Shown here in pieces: positions 56,706 through 64,000 of a stretch of DNA of 64,000 nt; position 1 is the stretch's first letter; each line of letters starts with the position of its first letter. This DNA comes from CAZWRV01 sp964636325. GTDB lineage: Bacteria; Verrucomicrobiota; Lentisphaeria; Victivallales; GWF2-50-93. The position numbers were made by a program, and so were the translations under genes. The notes under the pieces are model-generated. The model saw nothing but the letters and a program-made list of their open reading frames with translations, was not told the DNA's origin and made no database searches. The DNA lies in the NCBI GenBank assembly GCA_964636325.1, contig CAZWRV010000008.1:42193-106192 (forward strand), given 5' to 3'.

Positions 56706-57017
56706 AGTAACGCAGACATTCCTGTCTGCGGCATCGCAGGTAGGAATACCTGCGCTACTTAAAGTTTCACACCGACAAAACTGGCGGATTTCCCCGCCAG
56801 AGCGGCACTCTCCTGAACCTCGATTGTCATTTTCCTGTCCGCCGACCGGCGGATGGAGGGTTGAACTCTATTCAACCGTCCTCGTGCACGGCGGGTCAAC
56901 CCGCCGTGCGGCGGAATAGAATTCCGCCCTCCACCGGGTTTCTGACCGACAACACTGGCGCCGGCGCTCCTTATGTCAAGTCCAACACCCGACTCTCAAT
57001 CCCGCGCTGACGCGGGA
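56706..57017. repeat. Array of short palindromes
   Basis: Eight or more hairpins follow one another: CGCAGACATTCCTGTCTGCG, CGCAGGTAGGAATACCTGCG, CTGGCGGATTTCCCCGCCAG, GTCCGCCGACCGGCGGAT, GTTGAACTCTATTCAAC, GCACGGCGGGT-CA-ACCCGCCGTGC (split), GGCGGAATAGAATTCCGCC and CCCGCGCTGACGCGGG. Several neighbouring hairpins have loops complementary to each other. The gap 56680-57167 holds no gene. Confidence 0.8.
56763..56818 (-). repeat. 56-bp dispersed repeat, copy 1
   Basis: Its reverse complement matches 63945-64000 with about 5 differences in 56 bases, including the central CTGGCGGGGAAATCCGCCAG hairpin. Confidence 0.85.
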
Positions 57018-57167
57018 CAAGGCAGGATTGGATATTCATGCGTCTTGAGCTATTTGATTCAGGCGTTACCTTACCATCGTAAAACGAATGAGCCAACTTG
57101 CAAACTAAAAATCGAAGCGGACGAAGCATATCATGAAACTTTTGGAACTTGATGCGAGAGGGGAATC

Positions 57168-58985
57168 ATGAACGCAGTTCCCCTTGTAATAATAACGCTC
57201 GCAGTGTTCGCCATAGCCTACAGGTTCTACTTCGGATTCGTCGCCGCCAAGGTGCTGGCCCTGCGCGACACGGATGACACTCCCGCCAAAAGATATTTCG
57301 ACGGGCACAACTACTATCCGATGAACAAGTGGGTGCTGTTCGGGCACCATTTCGCGGCGATCGCCGGAGCCGGCCCCCTGGTCGGGCCGGTCCTCGCGAC
57401 GCAGTTCGGCTACTTCCCCGGATTCATGTGGATAGTCGTAGGCGCGGTCATGGCCGGCGCCATGCATGACATCGTCATCCTCACCGCATCGGTCAGGCAC
57501 AACGGGATGTCCCTGGCGGAAATCGCCAGGAACGAAGTCAGCAAGCTAAGCGGATTTACCGCCTCGCTGGCGGTTTTCATAATTATAATCCTCGCCCTCG
57601 CGGGCCTCGGCATCGTCGTCGCGAACGCGCTCGCTGAAAGCTCCTGGGGCACCTTCACGATCGCGGCCACCATCCCCATCGCCATATTCATGGGGATCTG
57701 GATGTTCAAATTCAGAAAGGGAAAGACGGCCGAAGCCACCGTGATCGGCGTCATACTTCTTTCCCTTGCGGTGATATACGGGCGGTGGATTCCAAATTCG
57801 CCGTTCGCGTCATGGTTCACATACGACAAGCCGACTCTGACGGTCCTGATCGCCATATACGGATTCTTCGCGTCGGTCCTGCCGGTCTGGCTGCTGCTTT
57901 CGCCGCGCGACTACCTGAGCTCCATAATGAAGCTCGGCGTCGTCGCCATGCTCGCGGCCGGGGTCGTCGTCGTCGCGCCGGAGCTCAAGATGCCGGCTTT
58001 CACAGAGTTCATACACGGGGGCGGCCCGATCATCCCCGGGACACTCTTCCCATTCCTCTTCATAACGATCGCCTGCGGCGCGATATCCGGCTTCCATTCA
58101 TTGGTGAGCTCCGGCACAACCCCGAAGATGCTCATGAACGAGAAGGACATAAAGTTCATCGCCGCGGGCTCGATGCTCTCGGAAGGCGTGGTAAGCATTC
58201 TCGCGCTTGTGGCGGCCTCCAGCCTCCTGCCCCTGGACTTCTTCATCATCAACGTCCCAGGCGACAAGCTCGCCGCGCTGCTTCCGAAGCTGCACGAGAT
58301 GGGCTTCACTCAGTCGGACATCAAGGCGCTGTCGGAAAGCGTCGGGGAGAAGATAGCCGGTCGGCCCGGCGGCGCAGTCTCGCTCGCGGTCGGCATGGCC
58401 TACATCTTCTCGAGCATTCCCGGCCTAAAGTCGCTCATGTCGTACTGGTATCATTTCGCGATAATGTTCGAGGCGCTATTCATCCTGACCACGATCGACG
58501 CGGGGACCAGGATAGCCCGCTTCATACTGCAGGAGTCGCTTGGGAAAGTCATCAAGCCGTTCGCCAACACCGTGTGGCTTCCAGGCAACATCGCCGCGAG
58601 CGCGATCGTCGTCCTGGCCTGGAGCTATTTCATCTACACGGGCAGCATAGCCACGATATGGCCCATGTTCGGGACGGCCAACCAGCTTCTCGCGGTCCTC
58701 GCGCTGGCCGTCGGAACTTCGTTCTTAATCAACTGCGGCAAAGGCAGATACGCATGGACCACAATTGTCCCCATGATCTTCGTGGGTATCACGACCGTTT
58801 CCGCCGGAGTGTTGAACATCAAGAACAACTTCCTTCCGAAGGCGATGAAGCCGGACACGCAAGTCCAGGGCATCGTCAACATATCCCTCACCGCAGTCAT
58901 ACTGATCTGCACGGCGGTCATCTTCATCGACTGCATCCCCCGGTGGGTGAGGGCCATGCGCGGATCAGAGAGAAATAAGAACTGA
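57168..58985 (+). CDS. cstA: Carbon starvation protein A (CstA family peptide/pyruvate transporter)
   Basis: A 605-residue membrane protein with about 16 hydrophobic helices. The family start is intact (VFAIAYRFYFGFVAAKVLALRD, then DTPAKRYFDGHNYYPMNKWVLFGHHFAAIAGAGPLVGPVLA), as are SGFHSLVSSGTTPKML and WPMFGTANQLLAV. CstA imports peptides, and relatives import pyruvate, under carbon limitation. A GAGGGGA site precedes the ATG. Single gene. The palindrome array lies just upstream and could affect its expression. Confidence 0.94.
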   Translation: MNAVPLVIITLAVFAIAYRFYFGFVAAKVLALRDTDDTPAKRYFDGHNYYPMNKWVLFGHHFAAIAGAGPLVGPVLATQFGYFPGFMWIVVGAVMAGAMHDIVILTASVRHNGMSLAEIARNEVSKLSGFTASLAVFIIIILALAGLGIVVANALAESSWGTFTIAATIPIAIFMGIWMFKFRKGKTAEATVIGVILLSLAVIYGRWIPNSPFASWFTYDKPTLTVLIAIYGFFASVLPVWLLLSPRDYLSSIMKLGVVAMLAAGVVVVAPELKMPAFTEFIHGGGPIIPGTLFPFLFITIACGAISGFHSLVSSGTTPKMLMNEKDIKFIAAGSMLSEGVVSILALVAASSLLPLDFFIINVPGDKLAALLPKLHEMGFTQSDIKALSESVGEKIAGRPGGAVSLAVGMAYIFSSIPGLKSLMSYWYHFAIMFEALFILTTIDAGTRIARFILQESLGKVIKPFANTVWLPGNIAASAIVVLAWSYFIYTGSIATIWPMFGTANQLLAVLALAVGTSFLINCGKGRYAWTTIVPMIFVGITTVSAGVLNIKNNFLPKAMKPDTQVQGIVNISLTAVILICTAVIFIDCIPRWVRAMRGSERNKN

Positions 58986-59056
58986 GCGGACGCAGGGACT
59001 GGCCGCAGCCATTCACCGTCCGCATGTCCGGAATCCGGCATCCTTCCGCAGCTCCC

Positions 59057-60121
59057 CTACGTGTTCTTCTCCAGCCACTTGAGGAGGTCGTCGGCCTCCT
59101 TCTGGCTATTTGCCCAGACGCTGTAGAAGACGAGGTTCGGCTTGAGTTCGCGGTGGAATATCTTCACCTCTTCCGGGGAACAGCTTATGAAGACATTCTT
59201 GCCCCTTTCCTGGAAGCGCTTAAGCAGGTCCATCCACTCGATGACAGGCTTGTGGGCGGCGCCCGGAACCCATTGGATACCGTCGAGGTTTTTAATCCCC
59301 GTTATGGCGTCGAAGTGCGCCAGGGCGCCGGGCCCGTCGTAATGGTAGACCGATCTGTCGAGGAATTCGCTCTCCTCCTCTAGGAGCGGCAGGACATGCT
59401 CGTTGAACTGATCCGGGGACAGCAGCAGGCAGAAGTCGCACTGAGTAGTCGCAAAGCGCCCCTCGCAGAAGTATGGCAGCCATCCGATCGTCCCCCTGCC
59501 CCTCATGCCGCCGGCGTCATAGATTGAGTTGTAAGCATCGCGGTAAAGCCTGCCGACGCATTTCATGGCCCTCCGGAAAAGATCGGGGTGGTCAAGGATG
59601 TCCATGCAGAGATGGTCCGGGCTGCGTATCGCCGCAAGCCAGTCGAAGTTGGAGTGAAGATCGAGCATGCCGACAAGGAATTTCCCCCGCGACTTCTCCG
59701 CCGCCTTGCGAAGCAGGAGAAGCATGCGGTTCCAAGTGTCGTTGCCATGCCCGAGCTTAAGGGGCAAGACCTCCTCCCAAGACTCCACGAAAGGGACCGA
59801 CCACGTCGTCCCCTCGCTGTCCTTGGAATGGTCGAGCTTCGCTCCGACGAACGCGCCAAGCTGGTCCGGGCCGAAGCTCGGATTGAAATAAGGCATTGAT
59901 TCCCCCGCGTAATACAGGCAGGCCATGTGCGTCTCGGCCTTGTCGAGTATCGCGTCGAAGTCGGAATCCGGCAGGAACTGCCCCGGCGGCCCTGGAGGAA
60001 TCTCGACGCCGTCCTTCGGTGCCACGACGGAAACGCACGGCCTCTTGATTATCTCCTTGTTCCAGAAGGCCCTCCAGCGTAGAAGCGCCTCCTCCAGGTT
60101 CGGTTTGAACTTAAGCTCCAT
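59057..60121 (-). CDS. Uroporphyrinogen decarboxylase-like (URO-D/MtaA fold) protein
   Basis: A 354-residue protein. The pattern of a URO-D-fold barrel is visible: DILDHPDLFRRAMKCVGRLYRDAY in the middle, CDFCLLLSPDQFNEHVLPLLEEE, then YHYDGPGALAHFDAITGIKNLDGIQWVPGA and KNVFISCSPEEV. This group includes corrinoid methyltransferases and is unlike true HemE, which has RQAGRY at the N-terminus (absent here). Likely a methyl transfer or uncharacterised role. It converges on cstA. Confidence 0.75.
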   Translation of the reverse strand: MELKFKPNLEEALLRWRAFWNKEIIKRPCVSVVAPKDGVEIPPGPPGQFLPDSDFDAILDKAETHMACLYYAGESMPYFNPSFGPDQLGAFVGAKLDHSKDSEGTTWSVPFVESWEEVLPLKLGHGNDTWNRMLLLLRKAAEKSRGKFLVGMLDLHSNFDWLAAIRSPDHLCMDILDHPDLFRRAMKCVGRLYRDAYNSIYDAGGMRGRGTIGWLPYFCEGRFATTQCDFCLLLSPDQFNEHVLPLLEEESEFLDRSVYHYDGPGALAHFDAITGIKNLDGIQWVPGAAHKPVIEWMDLLKRFQERGKNVFISCSPEEVKIFHRELKPNLVFYSVWANSQKEADDLLKWLEKNT

Positions 60122-60550
60122 GATCGAAACCTCATCGTGACTGCTTCATGTTTTCGGTCCGATTGAAAAATTAACATCATTTCTCTTTTTTCCCACGGAC
60201 ATCGTTTTTTTTATCGAATAATTGCTGGTTAAAAGGCGCTGAACGTAGTATAATCTTCGACTTTGCAGGAACCGGCAAGACTTGCGTCTGATTTTCAAGG
60301 GGATGCCGACTGCGGTCGTCCGCAATCGAACGCTCTCGGCCACTGTCGGAATCTTCTTCCAGGTGCTCATGCGGCTTTCTGCGGCACCCGCAGTTTTGTC
60401 GAAGAGAAACTCGATGGAGGGCGTCCGTGTAGGCGGATATTCCACCGGGCGGCGGGAGTTCCCGTAGCCGAGAAGACGGTTGAATAGTATCCAACCCTCA
60501 ATCCGCCGGTCGGCGGATATGAAAAGGACAATCAAGTATCAGGAGGATTT
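60122..60550. other. Intergenic region with promoter and hairpins ahead of the MurU-AmgK gene
   Basis: No gene is convincing here. It holds a TATAAT box (60249-60254), T-runs near 60186-60212, and hairpin-prone repeats near 60430-60515 (GGTTGAATAGTATCCAACC, CCGCCGGTCGGCGG) that resemble members of the array at 56706. Confidence 0.5.
60226..60254 (+). promoter_or_regulatory. Probable sigma-70 promoter
   Basis: A perfect -10 TATAAT (60249-60254) with a weak -35 (TGGTTA, 60226-60231, 17-base spacer). It would give a ~290-base leader for the downstream MurU-AmgK gene. Confidence 0.4.
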
Positions 60551-62518
60551 ATGGACAAACGGACGCCAATTTGCGGCCTGGTACTGGCGGCGGGACTGGG
60601 AACGCGCCTCAAGCCGCTGACCGATCACATGCCGAAGCCGCTGCTTCCGGTCTGCGGAAGGCCGCTGATAGACAAGATACTGTCCGACATTCGGCGCGCC
60701 GGCGTCGACAGGATAGCGGTGAACACACACCATCTCGCAGTCAAAATGCACGCGCATCTGGCGGATTCCCCCTTGAAGAAGATTCTCCAGATCAACCATG
60801 AGCCGGTCATACTGGGGACCGGCGGCCCTCTCGTCAACTGCAGGACGCTCTTCGAAGATTACGGCCATCTCCTTCTGCACAACGGAGACATCCTCACCGA
60901 CATCAACCTGCAGGAGCTCGTCCGGACTCATATGGACAGCGGCGCCACCGCCACCATGGCGCTCATAGACGGCCCTGAAAACCGCGTCCATTTCCGCGCC
61001 GGCGAAGTCGTAGATATTCTGGGCGAAATAGGGACGCCGCCGTCCGCCGACTCGCGAAGCCTCACATATGCCGGAATCTCTATCTACTCCGGCGGGATAC
61101 TCAAATATCTGCCCAGGGAGGCGAAATATTTCTCGCTTGTGAAATTCCTGCTAGAGATTATCCGCGGCGCGCCCGGCTCGGTCCGAGGGTATCTCCCGGA
61201 AGGCGTATACTGGAACGACATCGGCACGCTCGGCCAGTATTTCAAGGCGCACAATGACATCATCGTAGGAAGGAAGCTCAAGATACCGGGCGCTCGTATC
61301 CGCGGAAACATTTCCTGCGGCGCAGGCTCAAGAATCTCCAAGCGCGCCGTCATCCAAGGCTTTGCGTCCGTCGGAAGCGGCTGCAGGATCGGCGGAGCAC
61401 ACTTGAAAAACTGCATCATATCCGACGGGACGGCAATCCCTGACGGCGCCAGATACGGCGACGAATTCATATGCGGCAGGCTCTCGGTCCATTCGGACAC
61501 CGAGACGCTCCGGAATCTGGCCATTCTCAAAGGCCATGCCCCGCGCTCCTGGAGGACGAGCACGCTTGCCGAGCAGGGCTCGTCGCGCAAGTTCTACCGG
61601 CTCTGCAAGGGATCCTCGTCGAGGATACTTATGCTCTCTTCGACCGAAGACAAGGACTACGAGCGCTATGTCAGGCTCGGGCAGCTCTTCCACAAGCACA
61701 GGCTGGGCACTCCGAAGATATACGACCATGACAGCCGCGAGTTCACCGTCCTCATGGAGGATCTCGGCTCGGACATCCTCTACGACATCATGTCCACTTC
61801 CACAATGGAAGACCTTTACATGAAGGTGATAGGCTGGCTGGTCAATTTCCAGGTCACAGCGGCGGCCAACGAGGATGAGTTCCGCAGGATTGTCGACAGG
61901 GAGTTCGACTACGAGGGCCTCAAGTGGGAAACGGACTATTTCAGGGACAACTTCCTGATCAAATATCTCGGCGTCCGAAACGAGCTGGCCGAAAGCTTCG
62001 AGCCGGAATTCCATCTTCTGGCCCTCGAGGCGCTCAAACAGCCACAGACCCTGGTCCACCGCGACTTCCAGTCCCAGAACATCCTCATCAGGGACGGACG
62101 TGTCAGGATCGTCGACTTCCAGGGCGCCAGGTTCGGCCCCGCCTGCTACGACATCATGGCACTCCTCAGGGATCCATACGTCCGCATCCCCGACGCCATG
62201 CGTTCCCGGCTGATGCGGTATTACCTTGCAAGGCTCGCATCCTCCAGGCGGATACCCGAAAAGCTACGCTTCTCAGAGCCCGAGTTCGCGAAATTCGCAG
62301 TATACGCCGGACTGCAGAGATCCATGCAGGCCCTCGGCGCCTACGGTTTTCTTTCGCTCGCGAAGGGAAAAACACAGTTCATGCAGTATATTCCAGAAGG
62401 AGTGAGAAACCTGAAGGCGCTCATCAGGCAGCTTCAAGGCATCCATGGCGCACCTCTAAGCCTCTCCGGGCTGCTTGAACTACTCGAAGGAGATTGCAAA
62501 TGCAGAAGGCCCTGTTGA
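60551..62518 (+). CDS. Fused MurU-AmgK: muramate-1-phosphate uridylyltransferase plus sugar kinase
   Basis: A 655-residue two-domain protein. Residues 1-~245 are a nucleotidyltransferase (LVLAAGLGTRLKPLTDHMPKPLLPV, HNGDILTDINL) like MurU. After a short left-handed-helix-type stretch (~250-320), residues ~340-640 form an aminoglycoside-phosphotransferase-fold kinase like AmgK (GSSRKFYRL, HRDFQSQNILI at 503, IVDFQGARFGP at 522). In Pseudomonas the two enzymes recycle N-acetylmuramate to UDP-MurNAc as separate adjacent genes. The fusion would link both steps. AGGAGG precedes the ATG. Confidence 0.85.
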   Translation: MDKRTPICGLVLAAGLGTRLKPLTDHMPKPLLPVCGRPLIDKILSDIRRAGVDRIAVNTHHLAVKMHAHLADSPLKKILQINHEPVILGTGGPLVNCRTLFEDYGHLLLHNGDILTDINLQELVRTHMDSGATATMALIDGPENRVHFRAGEVVDILGEIGTPPSADSRSLTYAGISIYSGGILKYLPREAKYFSLVKFLLEIIRGAPGSVRGYLPEGVYWNDIGTLGQYFKAHNDIIVGRKLKIPGARIRGNISCGAGSRISKRAVIQGFASVGSGCRIGGAHLKNCIISDGTAIPDGARYGDEFICGRLSVHSDTETLRNLAILKGHAPRSWRTSTLAEQGSSRKFYRLCKGSSSRILMLSSTEDKDYERYVRLGQLFHKHRLGTPKIYDHDSREFTVLMEDLGSDILYDIMSTSTMEDLYMKVIGWLVNFQVTAAANEDEFRRIVDREFDYEGLKWETDYFRDNFLIKYLGVRNELAESFEPEFHLLALEALKQPQTLVHRDFQSQNILIRDGRVRIVDFQGARFGPACYDIMALLRDPYVRIPDAMRSRLMRYYLARLASSRRIPEKLRFSEPEFAKFAVYAGLQRSMQALGAYGFLSLAKGKTQFMQYIPEGVRNLKALIRQLQGIHGAPLSLSGLLELLEGDCKCRRPC

Positions 62519-63459
62519 TGTCCGCTGAAAACGTATTCGTCCGCAACTTCGGAGTGAAGCCTGGCGAGGATGTCCTCCTGATCACCGACGGCCATGAGCC
62601 GGAGATAATAGCCGCTTTCAAAGCCGCCGCGATAAAACTTCACATCCGGCTGGAAATAAGGAGGATAAAGCCGACTGGAGGGCACGGCCGCGAGCCGGAC
62701 CTCGAAACCGCCGCGCTCATGAAAAAGTTCCCCGTCGTAGTCGCGCCGACCAGGTTCTCGCTCACGCATACGCAGGCAACCCGCGACGCCTGGGCGCAGG
62801 GAACGCGCGTCGCGACGCTGCCCGGCATAGATCGCAAGCTCTTTGAAAGAGGCCTTAAGGCGGATCCGGCCGAACTTGTCAAGTCCGGAGAGGAATGGAT
62901 AAGAAGGCTCTCCGGAACCCACAGGGTCACTGTCGTCACCGGGAAAGCTTGCGGGCTGCAGTTCACCATCGGCAAGAGCTTCTTCATCAACGACAACGGA
63001 TTCTACCAGATATCGGGAAGCTGCGGGAACCTGCCCGCCGGAGAAGTCTACGCCAAGCCCGACGAAGGCAGCGCCGACGGCGAGATAATGGTCGGCGGCT
63101 CCATCGGCGGCCAGCCGTGGAGCAAGAATTCAAGGCCCGAAAAGCTCATCCTGCGGTACGGATCCCTCGACTCATGCCAGGGGAAGCGCGCCGAAAAATT
63201 CTTCAAGCTCCTCTCCGTCCACGGGAAGAAAGGCCTGCTCCTGGCCGAATTCGGAATCGGAACCAACCCCCATATAAGGATGAGCGGCAACCTCCTGGGA
63301 GACGAAAAGATAAAGGGGACCATACACATCGCCTTCGGCAACAACATGTCCATGGGCGGCACGAACAATGTCCCTATACACCTCGACTGCGTCGTGACCA
63401 GGCCCACCGTCCTCCTCGACGGCACGCCCGTCATGGACAATGGCAGATGGAATATCTGA
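62500..63459 (+). CDS. M29 family aminopeptidase
   Basis: A 319-residue metallo-aminopeptidase. ATG 62500 follows GAAGGAGATTGCAA and overlaps the previous gene by 19 bases. The N-terminal part has the VKPGEDVLLITD motif of M29. The metal-binding C-terminal region has SCGNLPAGEVYAKPDEGSADGEI, AEFGIGTNPHIR, GTIHIAFGNNMSMGGTNNVPIHLDCVV and the closing V-L-L-D-G. It likely removes N-terminal residues from peptides in the cytoplasm. Coupled to the muramate-recycling gene, it may use cell-wall peptides (inference). Confidence 0.87.
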   Translation: MQKALLMSAENVFVRNFGVKPGEDVLLITDGHEPEIIAAFKAAAIKLHIRLEIRRIKPTGGHGREPDLETAALMKKFPVVVAPTRFSLTHTQATRDAWAQGTRVATLPGIDRKLFERGLKADPAELVKSGEEWIRRLSGTHRVTVVTGKACGLQFTIGKSFFINDNGFYQISGSCGNLPAGEVYAKPDEGSADGEIMVGGSIGGQPWSKNSRPEKLILRYGSLDSCQGKRAEKFFKLLSVHGKKGLLLAEFGIGTNPHIRMSGNLLGDEKIKGTIHIAFGNNMSMGGTNNVPIHLDCVVTRPTVLLDGTPVMDNGRWNI

Positions 63460-63501
63460 AAGCCGCAGCTCAGCCTTCGACGGGCGGACGCGGCAAATTC
63501 A

Positions 63502-63864
63502 TCACTGCTGGTCCTTCACGTATGCGAGGATGAAGCTTTTCTGCGGATGTCTGGAGACCCACTTCTTGAATTCCGAAAGCCTGCCATAGTCGGCGTTGCC
63601 GAGCAGCTTCTCGGCATGGGCCTCGTACGCCTTTTTCTGCTCGTCCTGCAGGACGGCCTTCTGCCATGGCTCGCTGAAGATGAAGTGTATCTCCTCGTGG
63701 ATATTCCTGCTTTTCAGGACTTCCCACTCGTTCTTGTCTAGCCAGATGCCGCCGCATTTCGGACATTCGGCGGCCTGCAGCCCCTTTTCAAGCTCCTTGG
63801 AAAGCATCTCCGCATTCTTGCACAGCCTGCATTTCAGAGGAAGCGGCGTATTTCTATCACCCAC
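63502..63864 (-). CDS. TFIIB-type zinc-ribbon protein
   Basis: A 120-residue protein. CRLCKNAEM and AAECPKCGGIWLDKNEWEVL form a zf-TFIIB zinc ribbon (about residues 12-50), with GIWLDKNE the usual signature. The rest is a helical tail with no known motif. Single gene, convergent with the aminopeptidase gene. The function is unknown. Confidence 0.8.
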   Translation of the reverse strand: MGDRNTPLPLKCRLCKNAEMLSKELEKGLQAAECPKCGGIWLDKNEWEVLKSRNIHEEIHFIFSEPWQKAVLQDEQKKAYEAHAEKLLGNADYGRLSEFKKWVSRHPQKSFILAYVKDQQ

Positions 63865-63904
63865 TGGCGAAGGTTACCCGGAATAAACTGACGCACTACA
63901 AGAC

Positions 63905-63939
63905 GACAAAGTTACCGACAAAGCTAACGACAAAGATGT
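63905..63939. repeat. Three tandem CGACAAAG-type 12-mers
   Basis: CGACAAAGTTAC, CGACAAAGCTAA and CGACAAAGATG follow one another upstream of the zinc-ribbon gene. Confidence 0.6.
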
Positions 63940-63944
63940 CCAAG

Positions 63945-64000
63945 CTTCAGGAGAGTGCCGCTCTGGCGGGGAAATCCGCCAGTTCTGTCGGGGAGAAACT
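63945..64000 (+). repeat. 56-bp dispersed repeat, copy 2 (runs into the window edge)
   Basis: It matches the reverse complement of 56763-56818 with about 5 differences. Its central hairpin is CTGGCGGGGAAATCCGCCAG. It may extend past 64000. Confidence 0.85.

Overview
The window reads as a chromosomal stretch of a GC-rich, Gram-negative-type bacterium, most likely of the PVC superphylum (Lentisphaerota or Kiritimatiellota-like). This assignment is inference. It rests on a Chlamydia/Borrelia-style V-ATPase operon that includes a DUF2764 gene, RNase HIII, a secretin, an LPS-core-kinase-like protein, and the dense GC-rich coding style. There is no rRNA, one tRNA, and no CRISPR array.

Layout. Positions 1-7700 hold the end of a large membrane-anchored protein, a secreted repeat protein, an IS66 remnant, dapB, a MoxR ATPase and small membrane proteins. 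A parS-like site at 7750 precedes a V-type ATPase operon (E, DUF2764, A, B, D, I, K) and an FmdB zinc ribbon. mntP sits between two ~235-bp structured repeats. On the minus strand lies a SAM-cycle cluster (metK, adenosine-kinase-like pfkB, ahcY) into which a BglII-like restriction-modification pair has been placed. RNase HIII follows, then a secreted protein, an FHA protein with a degenerate kinase domain, an ECF sigma factor with its zinc anti-sigma, a secreted coiled-coil protein, lepB, umuDC, ribokinase, phosphofructokinase, a sigma-54-type amtB-glnK operon and a secretin.

Positions 37.7-53 kb are a defence island that ends near tRNA-Asn: an excisionase-like HTH, a decayed AlbA/ATPase regulator, hsdM, rhuM, a YhcG-type nuclease, hsdS, a nuclease-helicase pair, a four-helix-bundle protein and hsdR. 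The island is riddled with small palindromic repeats, many lying in frame inside hsdM and hsdR. HsdR has a complete DUF559 nuclease domain spliced into it, bordered by inverted palindromes. The 3' end of hsdM is duplicated at each junction where an accessory gene sits between hsdM and hsdS, and a broken second hsdR start lies upstream of the four-helix-bundle gene. Together these look like a cassette-accreting restriction locus.

The remainder holds a sugar-epimerase-like gene, an LPS-kinase-like gene, an HDAC-family deacetylase, a palindrome-packed intergenic region, cstA, a uroporphyrinogen-decarboxylase-like gene, a fused MurU-AmgK enzyme for muramate recycling, an M29 aminopeptidase and a TFIIB-type zinc-ribbon protein.

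Intergenic structure is the most unusual aspect of the window: three hairpins with an identical 9-nt loop and covarying stems, paired repeats flanking single genes (mntP, ribokinase), a 275-bp palindromic element, a tRNA-Asn pseudogene broken by palindromes, and a 56-bp dispersed repeat.
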